A stretch of DNA of 64,000 nucleotides from an uncultured Roseibium sp. (lineage in GTDB: Bacteria; Pseudomonadota; Alphaproteobacteria; Rhizobiales; Stappiaceae): the NCBI RefSeq assembly GCF_947496995.1, contig NZ_CANMFD010000001.1, positions 1,236,692 to 1,300,691 of the forward strand. The letters are read 5' to 3'. The notes below the pieces were generated by a model. It made no database searches. It was not told the DNA's origin and saw nothing but the letters and a program-made list of their open reading frames with translations. The first letter of the stretch is position 1. Each line of letters opens with the position of its first letter. The translations under genes and the position numbers were made by a program. This document shows positions 47,111 through 55,043 of this stretch, piece after piece.

Positions 47111-47545
47111 TCAACCGGCGCGCTTCACCTTCAGATGAGGCTCGCCGTCCGAGGTTTTCTTGACCGCAATTCCGTCTTCGCGGATGACACAGGTGACACG
47201 GCTGCGATGAGCGGAAAAACTGTCGAAAGTCACCACGTCGACGGGCTTGTCGAATTGAAGGGTTACGCGAAGATGGCCTGACTGGCCGACCCGCGAAAGC
47301 CCTCTTATGTCGCCGGTGAAGGCTTGGCGCATATAGACGCCGGACACTCGGTCGCCGACCGCGAAGGGCAGGGCCTTTCCGGTTGCGGATGCCGCCGCGC
47401 AGGCGGTGTTCCAGTCCTTGTAGCCGTATTGGGCGGAAAGCAGTTCGAGCGCCTGGCTGTGCGAAAGCACCTGCCCCTTGGCGGTAAGAGCCGTGCGCAG
47501 GCGTTTGGCCTGGGTTTTGAGCGTGTCAACGCTGGGAAGCGTCAT
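47111..47545 (-). CDS. Glyoxalase-related (Glyoxalase_8-like) small protein
   Basis: 144 residues from ATG at 47545, with GAAAGG 7 nt upstream. The N-terminal half, LKTQAKRLRTALTAKGQVLSHSQALELLSAQYGYKDWNTA-like, matches the helical domain often fused to glyoxalase/bleomycin-resistance modules. Here that module is replaced by a C-terminal beta-rich half (GDRVSGVYMRQAFTGDIRGL, LQFDKPVDVVTFDSF). It has no metal-binding glyoxalase residues that I can see, so a catalytic role is doubtful. Confidence 0.68.
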   Translation of the reverse strand: MTLPSVDTLKTQAKRLRTALTAKGQVLSHSQALELLSAQYGYKDWNTACAAASATGKALPFAVGDRVSGVYMRQAFTGDIRGLSRVGQSGHLRVTLQFDKPVDVVTFDSFSAHRSRVTCVIREDGIAVKKTSDGEPHLKVKRAG

Positions 47546-48008
47546 GGGAATGCCTTTCAAGAACGTCAGGCGAAAACAATGGGGCCCGCATTGCCATCAG
47601 CCTGCACTTCCTTGTGAAGGTCGCTCAGCTCAGCGAAAGAAAATTCGCTGAAGGGATTCACCAAGGCTTTTTGCCCGCGGGCGGCCGGTTCCCTCAAACC
47701 GGCAACAGGCATAGGGACACGGGCGGGCCCTGTCAACGGCGCAAAAAGAAAGCCGCTTGCGCGGCTTCAGGGGCAGGATAAACCTTCAATTCGTTATCCC
47801 GGACACAGCGTAGCGAAGATCCGGGATCGGGGAGCCGAGGGTTATCTTTGAAACAGCCTCAGCTGCAACGAGGACTTGTGGCCCTCCGGTCCCGGCTCGC
47901 GCTTCGCTTGACCGGGATGACGGCGGCAAAGTCAGAACTGTGAAGCCGGTGCTGCGGCGGTTGAACCCGCCGCAGCAGACGTTTCAGGGCCATGTCGCCC
48001 GTCGTGAA
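47546..48008. other. Intergenic region downstream of dnaA-like gene
   Basis: 463 bp. It contains a short GC hairpin (AGCCGC..GCGGCT near 47752-47767) and the palindromic element at 47793-47922. No gene was recognised. Confidence 0.5.
47793..47922. repeat. Alphaproteobacterial intergenic palindromic repeat
   Basis: The left arm GTTATCCCGGACACAGCG... (47793-47826) and the right arm (47889-47922, ending ACCGGGATGACG) are inverted relatives: both share ATCCCGG, AGCG, GAAG and CCGGGA blocks in mirror order. The pattern of a CCCGGA..CGAAG..TCCGGGA unit is a common interspersed element in Rhizobiales-type genomes. Likely non-mobile today. Confidence 0.75.
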
Positions 48009-49472
48009 TCAGGAATGTATCAGGCGCTTCAGCAGTTCCACTTCCTGTGAGAGAGCCTTGTCCTGTTTCACCATGCCGTCGATCTTGCGGACCGCATGCA
48101 GAACCGTGGTGTGGTCGCGGTTGCCGAAGCGGCGACCGATTTCCGGCAGTGAACGCCCGGTCATGACCTTGGCGATGTACATTGCAATCTGACGTGGCCG
48201 GACAAGAACCCGGGCCCGGCAGGAAGACAGGAGATCCGCCTTGGTGACGCTGAAGTGCTTGCAGACGACCTGCTGGATTTCTTCAACCTTGATCGAGCGG
48301 GGTTCGCCGATCCGCACCAGATCGTGCAGGGTCTTTTCGGCAAGCTCGAGGGTAACCGGCTGCCTGGAAAGCTGATTATGTGCAAAGAGCCGGTTCAGCG
48401 CGCCTTCCAGATCCCTGGCGGAGGCAATCACGTAGCGGGCAATGTAATCCGAAACTTCGTCCGGAACCGAAAAGCCGGGGTGGGTCTTGCGAGCCGCCGC
48501 GATGCGCTTGTTGACGATGTCGAGGCGCAGGGCATAGTCCGTGGACTGGATGCCGATGACTTCACCCTTCTGGATGTATTGGCACAAGCCGGTGCCGAGC
48601 GTTTCAAGATCCTCCGGAGCGCGATCCGCCGCCATGATGATTTGCGAAGGGAACTCCATCAGCAGCTCGAGCGTCTTGCTGAATTCCTCTTGTGCCTGTT
48701 TGCCGTGAAGAAACTGAAGGTCGTCGATCAGGAGCAGGTCGATGGACTTCATGGCCTGTCGCAGCACCGGGAAAGCCGGTGTCCGCAGAGCGGGAACCAG
48801 ATGGTACATGAAGAATTCGGCCGACAGATAGGCCACATTCCGGCCGGTCTTTCTGGCCTGGCAGGCGGCGGCCTGCAAAAGGTGGGTCTTGCCGATGCCG
48901 GTGGAGGAGTGAACATAAAGCATGTTCAACGTGCCTTCATGGCCGGCCGCCATCTGCCGCACGGCGGCGCAGGCCAGGCTGTTGGAAGCGCCTTCCGCGA
49001 AAGTGTCGAAAGTCAGTTTCGGGTTCAGGGCAGCGCCGCTGAGAAATTCTGTCGCCGAGTCTTCACCCGTGTCCGCAAGGCATGGGATCGCGGCAATGCC
49101 CGATCCGGTACTGAACTGCGGTGTGCTGTTGAAGGGAGCGGGGCGGCCGCTGATCCGCCGGGCCGTGATGGCCTTCGGGGCCTGGGCGCCTTCGATCTGG
49201 CGGGGGCGCAAAGCGCCGCGAACGGTAAGTTCTATACGGCTGATGTCGTCTTTTTCACGCTTCCAAAGGCCGACGAGCTGCTTTTCGTAATTGCTCTGGA
49301 TCCAGTTCTTCAGAAAACGGGTTGGAACGGAAAGACGAACCGCATCACCTGTCGTTTCCTCGTGATTGACCCTGCCGAACCAGTTCGAGAAAATATCTTC
49401 CCCCAGCTCGTTCCTCAGTTCTTTCTTGACCCGGTCCCACGGACCGGAATCGGCTAAAACCTGAAGCTGCAT
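48009..49472 (-). CDS. dnaA: Divergent DnaA-like replication initiator lacking the arginine finger
   Basis: 487 residues; ATG at 49472 follows AAGGAGG at 6 nt. Domain I (WDRVKKELRNELGEDIFSNWFGRV) and domain IV (RPRQIAMYIAKVMTGRSLPEIG, then GNRDHTTVLHAVRKI, residues 425-463) look normal. In the AAA+ domain Walker B (LLLIDD, 246-251), sensor I (ADR) and the sensor II arginine (ARDLEG, Arg 353) are kept. Walker A is SSTGIGKT (189-196) instead of GGxGxGKT. Box VII, normally ERxRSRLxxGL, reads TGLCQYIQKGE (about 293-303): positions matching E. coli Arg281 and Arg285 are Gly and Tyr. It may be a paralog with altered ATP response, or a lineage-specific initiator. rpsT, usual upstream neighbour of dnaA in this class, is absent. 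Confidence 0.9.
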   Translation of the reverse strand: MQLQVLADSGPWDRVKKELRNELGEDIFSNWFGRVNHEETTGDAVRLSVPTRFLKNWIQSNYEKQLVGLWKREKDDISRIELTVRGALRPRQIEGAQAPKAITARRISGRPAPFNSTPQFSTGSGIAAIPCLADTGEDSATEFLSGAALNPKLTFDTFAEGASNSLACAAVRQMAAGHEGTLNMLYVHSSTGIGKTHLLQAAACQARKTGRNVAYLSAEFFMYHLVPALRTPAFPVLRQAMKSIDLLLIDDLQFLHGKQAQEEFSKTLELLMEFPSQIIMAADRAPEDLETLGTGLCQYIQKGEVIGIQSTDYALRLDIVNKRIAAARKTHPGFSVPDEVSDYIARYVIASARDLEGALNRLFAHNQLSRQPVTLELAEKTLHDLVRIGEPRSIKVEEIQQVVCKHFSVTKADLLSSCRARVLVRPRQIAMYIAKVMTGRSLPEIGRRFGNRDHTTVLHAVRKIDGMVKQDKALSQEVELLKRLIHS

Positions 49473-50440
49473 TGTGGCCTCCTTCATGGGGTGGGCGTTT
49501 AACGCCCCTCTGTGCACTGTCTTTGAACCGCGATTACCGCTTCGCAGCCCGTTTATTGTTTCCGGCCTGCGGACCCTTTGGAGGTCTCTTGGTCGGGGTG
49601 GCTTTTAACGCCTATGAGACAACATTAACCTTTGATTTACCATCTTTTCAAATAGCTTATTCTTATAAGGTCATAGATCGTTCACATAGTAATTTTTGTA
49701 GATGTTTTCTGGTCAAAGAATGAATTTCTACATGGCAAAACTTAAACTCCATCAGCGTCAAGACGAGCAATAGGTCCTGAGGGAGTTTGTTTTCTGTAGA
49801 CGATTCAGCATCGACTTTCGACTGGGGAAAATCTTTAGCAAAAAATTAACGCATGCCAGAATTTTCTGAAAGTTTTCAAAAGGCCGCTGTAAAAATAGTG
49901 AGTTTCGTCAGGTTGGTTTTCAATACTGTGCTGAAAAGCAGGTTACTTTTGACAGAGACGTCTCGTGGGGGCGAACGCTTGCTGAACAGGATTTTGACCT
50001 GAAATTGACTCAAACCTGTCCAACCGGTCCTCCGCGGGCCGCGAAGGTGGGGAAAACTTTCGGAGGAGATTCGATTGATTTGATCGAATGGTCAAATTTT
50101 TATCGAGCTGGCTTGTCGCGAAAATTCATTTCGGAACAGAATGCTGACACCAGATGTGAAAGTGATCGTTGCACTGTCGTCTTTTGCCAATAGCGAGAAC
50201 GCTATCCACAGGGTTGCGGAAATTCCGGCAACCCGTCAAATGTACATATTGATCCGTCTTGCGAACCTTGCCTTGAACCGTGGTCCGTTTCTGCCGTCCG
50301 GCGCCGTAGATGAACGGCGGGCTCACCAAGTAAAATCGCAATACGGACCGGTGTGATCAGGCACCGGTCCGGCGTCCCGCGACTACTACGCTTTATTATC
50401 AGATTACGAAAAGTAGCAGCGGGACGCAGCGCGGACAGTC
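49473..50440. other. 968-bp non-coding region upstream of the dnaA-like gene
   Basis: AT-rich between about 49610 and 49970. One near-consensus DnaA box (CTATCCACA, 50202-50210), an inverted repeat ATTCGAT/ATCGAAT with a 7-nt spacer near 50069-50089, and two hairpins near 50345-50427 are visible. A 71-codon plus-strand frame at 50141-50356 ends inside the first hairpin; it has no clear ribosome-binding site or similarity. A single box is not enough to call an origin. Confidence 0.5.
50345..50427. terminator. Two adjacent stem-loops downstream of the FAD-linked dehydrogenase gene
   Basis: GGACCGGTG (50345-50353) pairs with CACCGGTCC (50362-50370). Next, GCGTCCCGC (50372-50380) pairs with GCGGGACGC (50419-50427), with inner CTACT/AGTAG pairing. 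The minus-strand gene stops at 50441, so its transcript would run straight into both. No U tract is present, so termination strength is uncertain. Confidence 0.5.
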
Positions 50441-51853
50441 TCAGATGACGCGGCCCGGGTTGAGAAGGTTGCTTGGGTCCAACGCGGATTTGATCCGCCG
50501 CATCAGGTCCAGTTCAATATCCGACTTGACCTGGCTGAGGAGATCGCGCTTCAGGCGTCCGATCCCGTGTTCGGCGGAAATGCTGCCGCCGAAGTCATGA
50601 ACGATGCCATGCACGACAGCATTCATCTCGTCCCATCCGGCGAGATAGCTCTCCTTGTCGGCGCCGACCGGCTGGCTGACATTGAAATGGATGTTGCCGT
50701 CGCCCATGTGGCCGAAGGGCACCGGCCTGCAGCCGGGAACGAGGCTTTCGACCGCCGCCATGGCCTTGTCGAGAAAATCCGGGATGGCGGCGACGGGTAC
50801 GGAGACGTCATGCTTTATGGAGCCGCCTTCCGGTTTCTGCACTTCAGACATGCCGTGACGGATATGCCAGAAATCCTGAACCTGAGAGAGGTTCTGTGCA
50901 AAGGCGGCGTCTTCGACGAGTTCTTCTTCAAAAGCTTCGCCGAGAATGCTCTCCAGCAGATCGCGGACAGGAAACGCCTCCGAAGCGCTGGAAAGCTCCA
51001 TGAGGATATACCAGTCATGCGGGTTTTCCAGCGGATCGCGGCTGCCCTCCAGATGCCGCAGGCAAAACTCCAGTCCGACACGCGGCATGATTTCGAAACC
51101 GGTCAGGACGGGACCGGCCTGGGCCTTTGCGAGCGAGAAGAGCTTCAGGGCGGCCTGCGGATCGGGCAAACCGATAAAGGCCGCTTCCAGTTTCTTCGGC
51201 TTGGGAAAGAGTTTCAGCGCAGCGGCGGTAATGATCCCCAGGGTGCCCTCTCCGCCGATAAATAATTGTTTCAAATCATAACCGGTATTGTCCTTGCGAA
51301 GGGTTCTCAGACCGTTCCAGATCTCCCCGGTCGGCAGCACAACTTCGAGGCCCAGGACGAGGTCTCGGGTGTTGCCGTAGGCCAGCACGGCGGTGCCGCC
51401 TGCGTTGGTGGAAATGTTGCCACCGATCTGGCAGGAGCCCTGCGAACCGAGGGCGAGGGGGAACAGACGGTCGACTTTTTCGGCTTCGTTTTGCAAAGCC
51501 TCCAGCACCACGCCGGCCTCTACCGTGATGGTGAAACCGGCCGGATCCACAGAGCGGACCTTGTTGAGCCGGGAGAGCGACAAGACGATCTCATCCCCGG
51601 ATTCCTGCGGGATTTGTCCGCCCACCAACCCGGTGTTGCCCCCTTGCGGAACTATTTTCAAACCTTGCTGGCAGGCATATGTCATCACCGCGCTGACCTC
51701 TTGCGTGCTGCCCGGGCGAAGCACCATGGGCGTGACGCCCTGATAGAGATCCCGCCACTCGGTGAGGAACGGAGCCTGGTCGTCAGGGCTGGTCAGTACA
51801 TGTGCCGCGCCGATGATTTCGGCGAAGCTGTCGGCATGGGAAGAGCGCTCCAT
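50441..51853 (-). CDS. FAD-binding oxidoreductase, D-2-hydroxyacid dehydrogenase type (GlcD/D2HGDH-like)
   Basis: 470 residues. The N-terminal FAD_binding_4 domain shows VPQGGNTGLVGGQIP near residue 70 and SCQIGGNISTNAGGTAVLAYGNTRDLVLGLEVV-like sequence; the C-terminal FAD oxidase domain has PFGHMGDGNIHFNV and ISAEHGIGRLKRDLL, with catalytic and metal-binding His/Glu typical of D-lactate and D-2-hydroxyglutarate dehydrogenases. ATG at 51853. Divergent from fabI across about 170 bp. The exact substrate cannot be told. Confidence 0.91.
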   Translation of the reverse strand: MERSSHADSFAEIIGAAHVLTSPDDQAPFLTEWRDLYQGVTPMVLRPGSTQEVSAVMTYACQQGLKIVPQGGNTGLVGGQIPQESGDEIVLSLSRLNKVRSVDPAGFTITVEAGVVLEALQNEAEKVDRLFPLALGSQGSCQIGGNISTNAGGTAVLAYGNTRDLVLGLEVVLPTGEIWNGLRTLRKDNTGYDLKQLFIGGEGTLGIITAAALKLFPKPKKLEAAFIGLPDPQAALKLFSLAKAQAGPVLTGFEIMPRVGLEFCLRHLEGSRDPLENPHDWYILMELSSASEAFPVRDLLESILGEAFEEELVEDAAFAQNLSQVQDFWHIRHGMSEVQKPEGGSIKHDVSVPVAAIPDFLDKAMAAVESLVPGCRPVPFGHMGDGNIHFNVSQPVGADKESYLAGWDEMNAVVHGIVHDFGGSISAEHGIGRLKRDLLSQVKSDIELDLMRRIKSALDPSNLLNPGRVI

Positions 51854-52023
51854 GAGCGGGGTCCTTGTGACGTTTGACAGTGAAATTCGGGCGCCAACAT
51901 AGTGGCTGACGGCGCCGCCGTCGACGCTTCATTCGCGCCGCTGCTCACTTGAAGGACGAAACCCCTTGTGCCATAGGATGCCAGCCCTCGGGGGCGGTAC
52001 AGGATTCCTTTTCGGAGATGACG

Positions 52024-52842
52024 ATGGCGGAAACGCGCGGACTGATGAACGGCAAACGTGGTCTGATCATGGGCGTGGCTAACAACAAGTCAATTGCCTG
52101 GGGTATTGCCAAAGCAGTGGCCGACGCGGGAGCCGAACTGGCGCTGACCTATCAGGGCGATGCATTGAAAAAGCGCGTCGAGCCGCTTGCCGAACAGCTC
52201 GGTGCCTTTGTCGCCGGTCACTGCGATGTCACGGACGGCGCGTCGATCGATGCGGTGTTCAAGGCCCTGGAAGAAAAGTGGGGCAAGATCGACTTCGTGG
52301 TCCACGCCGTTGCCTTCTCCGACAAGTCCGAACTGACCGGCCGCTTCGTCGATACCTCCTCCGATAATTTCGCCCGGACGATGGACATCTCCTGTTATTC
52401 GCTGACCTCCGTCACCCAGCGCGCCGAAAAGCTGATGAGTGCGGGTGGTTCCATTCTGACGCTGACCTACTACGGCGCCGAGAAGGTGATGCCGCATTAC
52501 AATGTGATGGGTGTCGCCAAAGCCGCGCTGGAAACCAGCGTCAAATATCTGGCCATGGATCTCGGCCCGCAGAACATTCGCGTCAACGCGATCTCCGCCG
52601 GTCCGATCAAGACACTGGCTGCCTCAGGCATCGGCGACTTCCGCTATATCCTGAAATGGAACGAGTACAATTCACCGCTCCGCCGGACGGTCACCATCGA
52701 GGAAGTCGGCGACAGCGCGCTGTTTCTGCTCTCCGACCTCGGCCGTGGTGTTACCGGTGAAATCCAGCACGTTGATTGCGGCTACAACATCGTCGGCATG
52801 AAGGCCGTCGATGCCCCCGACATTTCCGTGGTCAAGGATTAA
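52024..52842 (+). CDS. fabI: Enoyl-[acyl-carrier-protein] reductase (NADH)
   Basis: Last reduction of each fatty acid elongation cycle. 272 residues from ATG at 52024 (GGAG 7 nt upstream); the frame is open to 51949 but the family begins at MAETRGLMNGKRGLIMGVANN. Cofactor loop GVANNKSIAWGIA and catalytic Y-x6-K (HYNVMGVAKAALE) are intact; AISAGPIKTLAASGIG is the substrate-loop region. Such enzymes are the target of triclosan-type inhibitors. A clean terminator follows at 52892. Confidence 0.96.
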   Translation: MAETRGLMNGKRGLIMGVANNKSIAWGIAKAVADAGAELALTYQGDALKKRVEPLAEQLGAFVAGHCDVTDGASIDAVFKALEEKWGKIDFVVHAVAFSDKSELTGRFVDTSSDNFARTMDISCYSLTSVTQRAEKLMSAGGSILTLTYYGAEKVMPHYNVMGVAKAALETSVKYLAMDLGPQNIRVNAISAGPIKTLAASGIGDFRYILKWNEYNSPLRRTVTIEEVGDSALFLLSDLGRGVTGEIQHVDCGYNIVGMKAVDAPDISVVKD

Positions 52843-52891
52843 ACGGTTCAAAGACCGGCTGCCGCCGCCTTATCTTTCTGAAGAGTTCGTG

Positions 52892-52918
52892 ATGGCCGGT
52901 TTCAACCGGCCATTTTTC
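52892..52918 (+). terminator. Rho-independent terminator after fabI
   Basis: ATGGCCGGTT, two-base loop, AACCGGCCAT, then TTTTCTA. The stem is a perfect 10 bp and sits 50 bp past the fabI stop. Confidence 0.88.
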
Positions 52919-52971
52919 TATTACGTGTCTTTTGATTGAAGCTGAAGCTTTCGCATTGCCTGAGTGAGACC

Positions 52972-53616
52972 ATGACGATCCTGCAATCTGCACCCGATAC
53001 CGGCCTGCTTCCAAGGCTCCATGACCCTGAGCTGCTGATCTTCATCCGTCACGGTCAGACGGACTGGAACGCGGAAGGGCGTATGCAGGGGCAACGCGAC
53101 ATTCCGCTCAACGCCACCGGCAAGGCCCAGGCCACAGGCAACGGCGAACGGTTGAAAGCTTTTCTGGAGGCAGAGAATATCCCGTTGGACATGCTCGACT
53201 TCGTTGCGTCCCCTCTTGGGCGCACCCGCATGACCATGGAACTTCTGCGCTCGGCACTGGGCGCGGATCCAGCGACCTACCGGCTTGATGACCAGCTCAA
53301 GGAAATCACCTTCGGAGACTGGGAAGGCCATACCCTTGAGGAACTGGCGGATGTGGAGCCGGAGCTGATTGTGCAGCGGCGGGCCGACAAATGGGGGTTC
53401 GTCCCTCCCGGCGGCGAAAGCTATGAAATGCTCACCGGCCGGATCGGCCCGTGGTTGCGATCGGTCGATCGCCCCTCGGTTGTCGTTTCGCATGGCGGCG
53501 TTTTCCGCGTCGTGCGTGGTTTGCTTGAGGGGCTGGAGAAAACCGCAACACCCAAGCTGGATGTGCCCCAGGACAAGGTCTTCGTCTGGAGAGACGGCCG
53601 CTTCGAGGTCGTCTGA
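52972..53616 (+). CDS. Histidine phosphatase family protein (phosphoglycerate mutase-like)
   Basis: 214 residues from ATG at 52972. The phosphohistidine motif FIRHGQTDWNAEGRMQGQRD is at residues 24-43; the second catalytic His is in VVVSHGGVFRVVRG near residue 169, and the acid/base Glu is in ITFGDWEGHTLEEL. Members may be phosphoglycerate mutases or phosphatases; substrate unknown. This gene between fabI and aroC is a common alphaproteobacterial order. Confidence 0.88.
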   Translation: MTILQSAPDTGLLPRLHDPELLIFIRHGQTDWNAEGRMQGQRDIPLNATGKAQATGNGERLKAFLEAENIPLDMLDFVASPLGRTRMTMELLRSALGADPATYRLDDQLKEITFGDWEGHTLEELADVEPELIVQRRADKWGFVPPGGESYEMLTGRIGPWLRSVDRPSVVVSHGGVFRVVRGLLEGLEKTATPKLDVPQDKVFVWRDGRFEVV

Positions 53617-53867
53617 GGCCGAAACAGATTCGCTGGCTTCTGCTTTGTGGCCTGATCTTCATTCAAGGCGAACCGGTTTGGCTCGTTGGCTCCGTGGAGT
53701 CGGCTGCCTTCCGATGCCTGACGAGGATCCAGCGGTGCCATTCAGGCGCCAGATTTCGGCTATGAAGGATAATCCCGATCTGATCACTCCCGGTTGTCGT
53801 AGACAGATTAACGAAGCGCCGGCCTCCGTGTCAGCCGGAGTTTGAAAAGGCGTCAGGAGCGTGTGTC

Positions 53868-55043
53868 GTGTCAGCGGATGAATTTTACAGCGAGCTGCCG
53901 AGCTTTTCGGATTTCAGCACGGTCGGCGAACTGGCCGGTTACCGGCCTGTGCCGGATAACTGGTATGTCCTGGCAGCCGACATCGTGCGCTCGGGAGATG
54001 CTGTTGCCGCCGGACGCTACAAGGAGGTCAACATGGTGGGGGCGGCGGTCATTGCCGCTGTCGTGAACCGCCTCGGCCGCGACCGGGTGCCGTTCGTCTT
54101 CGGCGGTGACGGCGCAACGCTCGTGGTGTCCGAACAGGATGTGCAGGCAGGACGCGAAGCGCTTGCCGGTGTCGTTGATCTTGCCCGGCAGGTCATGGAA
54201 CTGGAACTGCGGGCCGCAGCCATCCCCGTGGCGCATCTGAGAGAACTCGGCGGAGACGTCAAGGTACGCAAGTACGAGCTGAGTGAGGGCAATCACCTGG
54301 CGATGATCCTTGGAGACGGGCTCGCCATCGCCGACCGCATTCTGAAAGACCCGGATGCCTCAAGGCCCTTTACGATCACCTTGAAAGACACGGTCCTGCC
54401 GCCACTTGACGGCCTTTCCTGCCGCTGGGAGCCGTTGCCGGCGAAACACGGGCACATCGTTTCGCTGATCGTCAAGCCGTCCGGCCGCAAGACCCTGCCT
54501 GAGGTCATGGACGACGTTGCTGCAGAGCTCGGCTTCAATCCGCTGACGGACGACAACCGGACAAGGTTGGCGGAAAAAAGCCGGCTGCGCTTCAGGTTCC
54601 CGCCCCGAAATCTCCGGCTGGAAGTGGCGATGTCCTTCGCCGGCAAGGCCGTGCGCGGCTGGATGACCAGCATCTTCGAATGCCTGGCTTTCATGCTGAG
54701 CACCACCACCGGCTGGCGCATTGGCCCCTTGGCTCCGGCGAAATATTTTCGGGAGCTGAGCCTCAATACGGACCATCGCAAGGTCGGGGACAGTCTTCAG
54801 CTTGTGCTCGATCTGACGTCGGCACAGCTTGCGGCGGTCGAAAACTGCCTGAACACGGCCTTTGAAGCCGGAGACGTCGTCTACGGAATGCATGTGTCCG
54901 GCTCGGCGCTGATGACCTGTTTCGTGGAGGACATCGGCAACAGCCGTCACATCCATTTCGTCGACGGCGCGGATGGCGGTCTTTCGCTTGCTGCTGCGGA
55001 GTTCAAGAAAAGGCAGGCGGCCCTGTCACCAGCCGCGACCTAG
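53868..55043 (+). CDS. DUF3095 protein with cyclase-like fold
   Basis: 391 residues from GTG at 53868 (AGGAG 7 nt upstream). The N-terminal half contains YVLAADIVRSGDAV (Asp 38) and VPFVFGGDGATLVV (Asp 81), a pattern like the two metal-binding aspartates of class III nucleotidyl cyclases. The C-terminal half has no known domain (RFRFPPRNLRLEVAMSF, GWRIGPLAPAKYFREL). The family is uncharacterised; a nucleotide cyclase role is inference. It overlaps tail-to-tail by 18 bp with the GGDEF-EAL gene on the other strand. Confidence 0.82.
   Translation: MSADEFYSELPSFSDFSTVGELAGYRPVPDNWYVLAADIVRSGDAVAAGRYKEVNMVGAAVIAAVVNRLGRDRVPFVFGGDGATLVVSEQDVQAGREALAGVVDLARQVMELELRAAAIPVAHLRELGGDVKVRKYELSEGNHLAMILGDGLAIADRILKDPDASRPFTITLKDTVLPPLDGLSCRWEPLPAKHGHIVSLIVKPSGRKTLPEVMDDVAAELGFNPLTDDNRTRLAEKSRLRFRFPPRNLRLEVAMSFAGKAVRGWMTSIFECLAFMLSTTTGWRIGPLAPAKYFRELSLNTDHRKVGDSLQLVLDLTSAQLAAVENCLNTAFEAGDVVYGMHVSGSALMTCFVEDIGNSRHIHFVDGADGGLSLAAAEFKKRQAALSPAAT

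Noticed and set aside
50141..50356. 71-codon plus-strand frame upstream of the dnaA-like gene
   Set aside because: It ends in a hairpin, which is suggestive, but the start lacks a good ribosome-binding site and the product resembles nothing known; kept as a remark only.
49473..50440. Chromosomal origin of replication
   Set aside because: Only one near-consensus DnaA box is visible and no clustered AT-rich 13-mers; evidence is too thin to call oriC.
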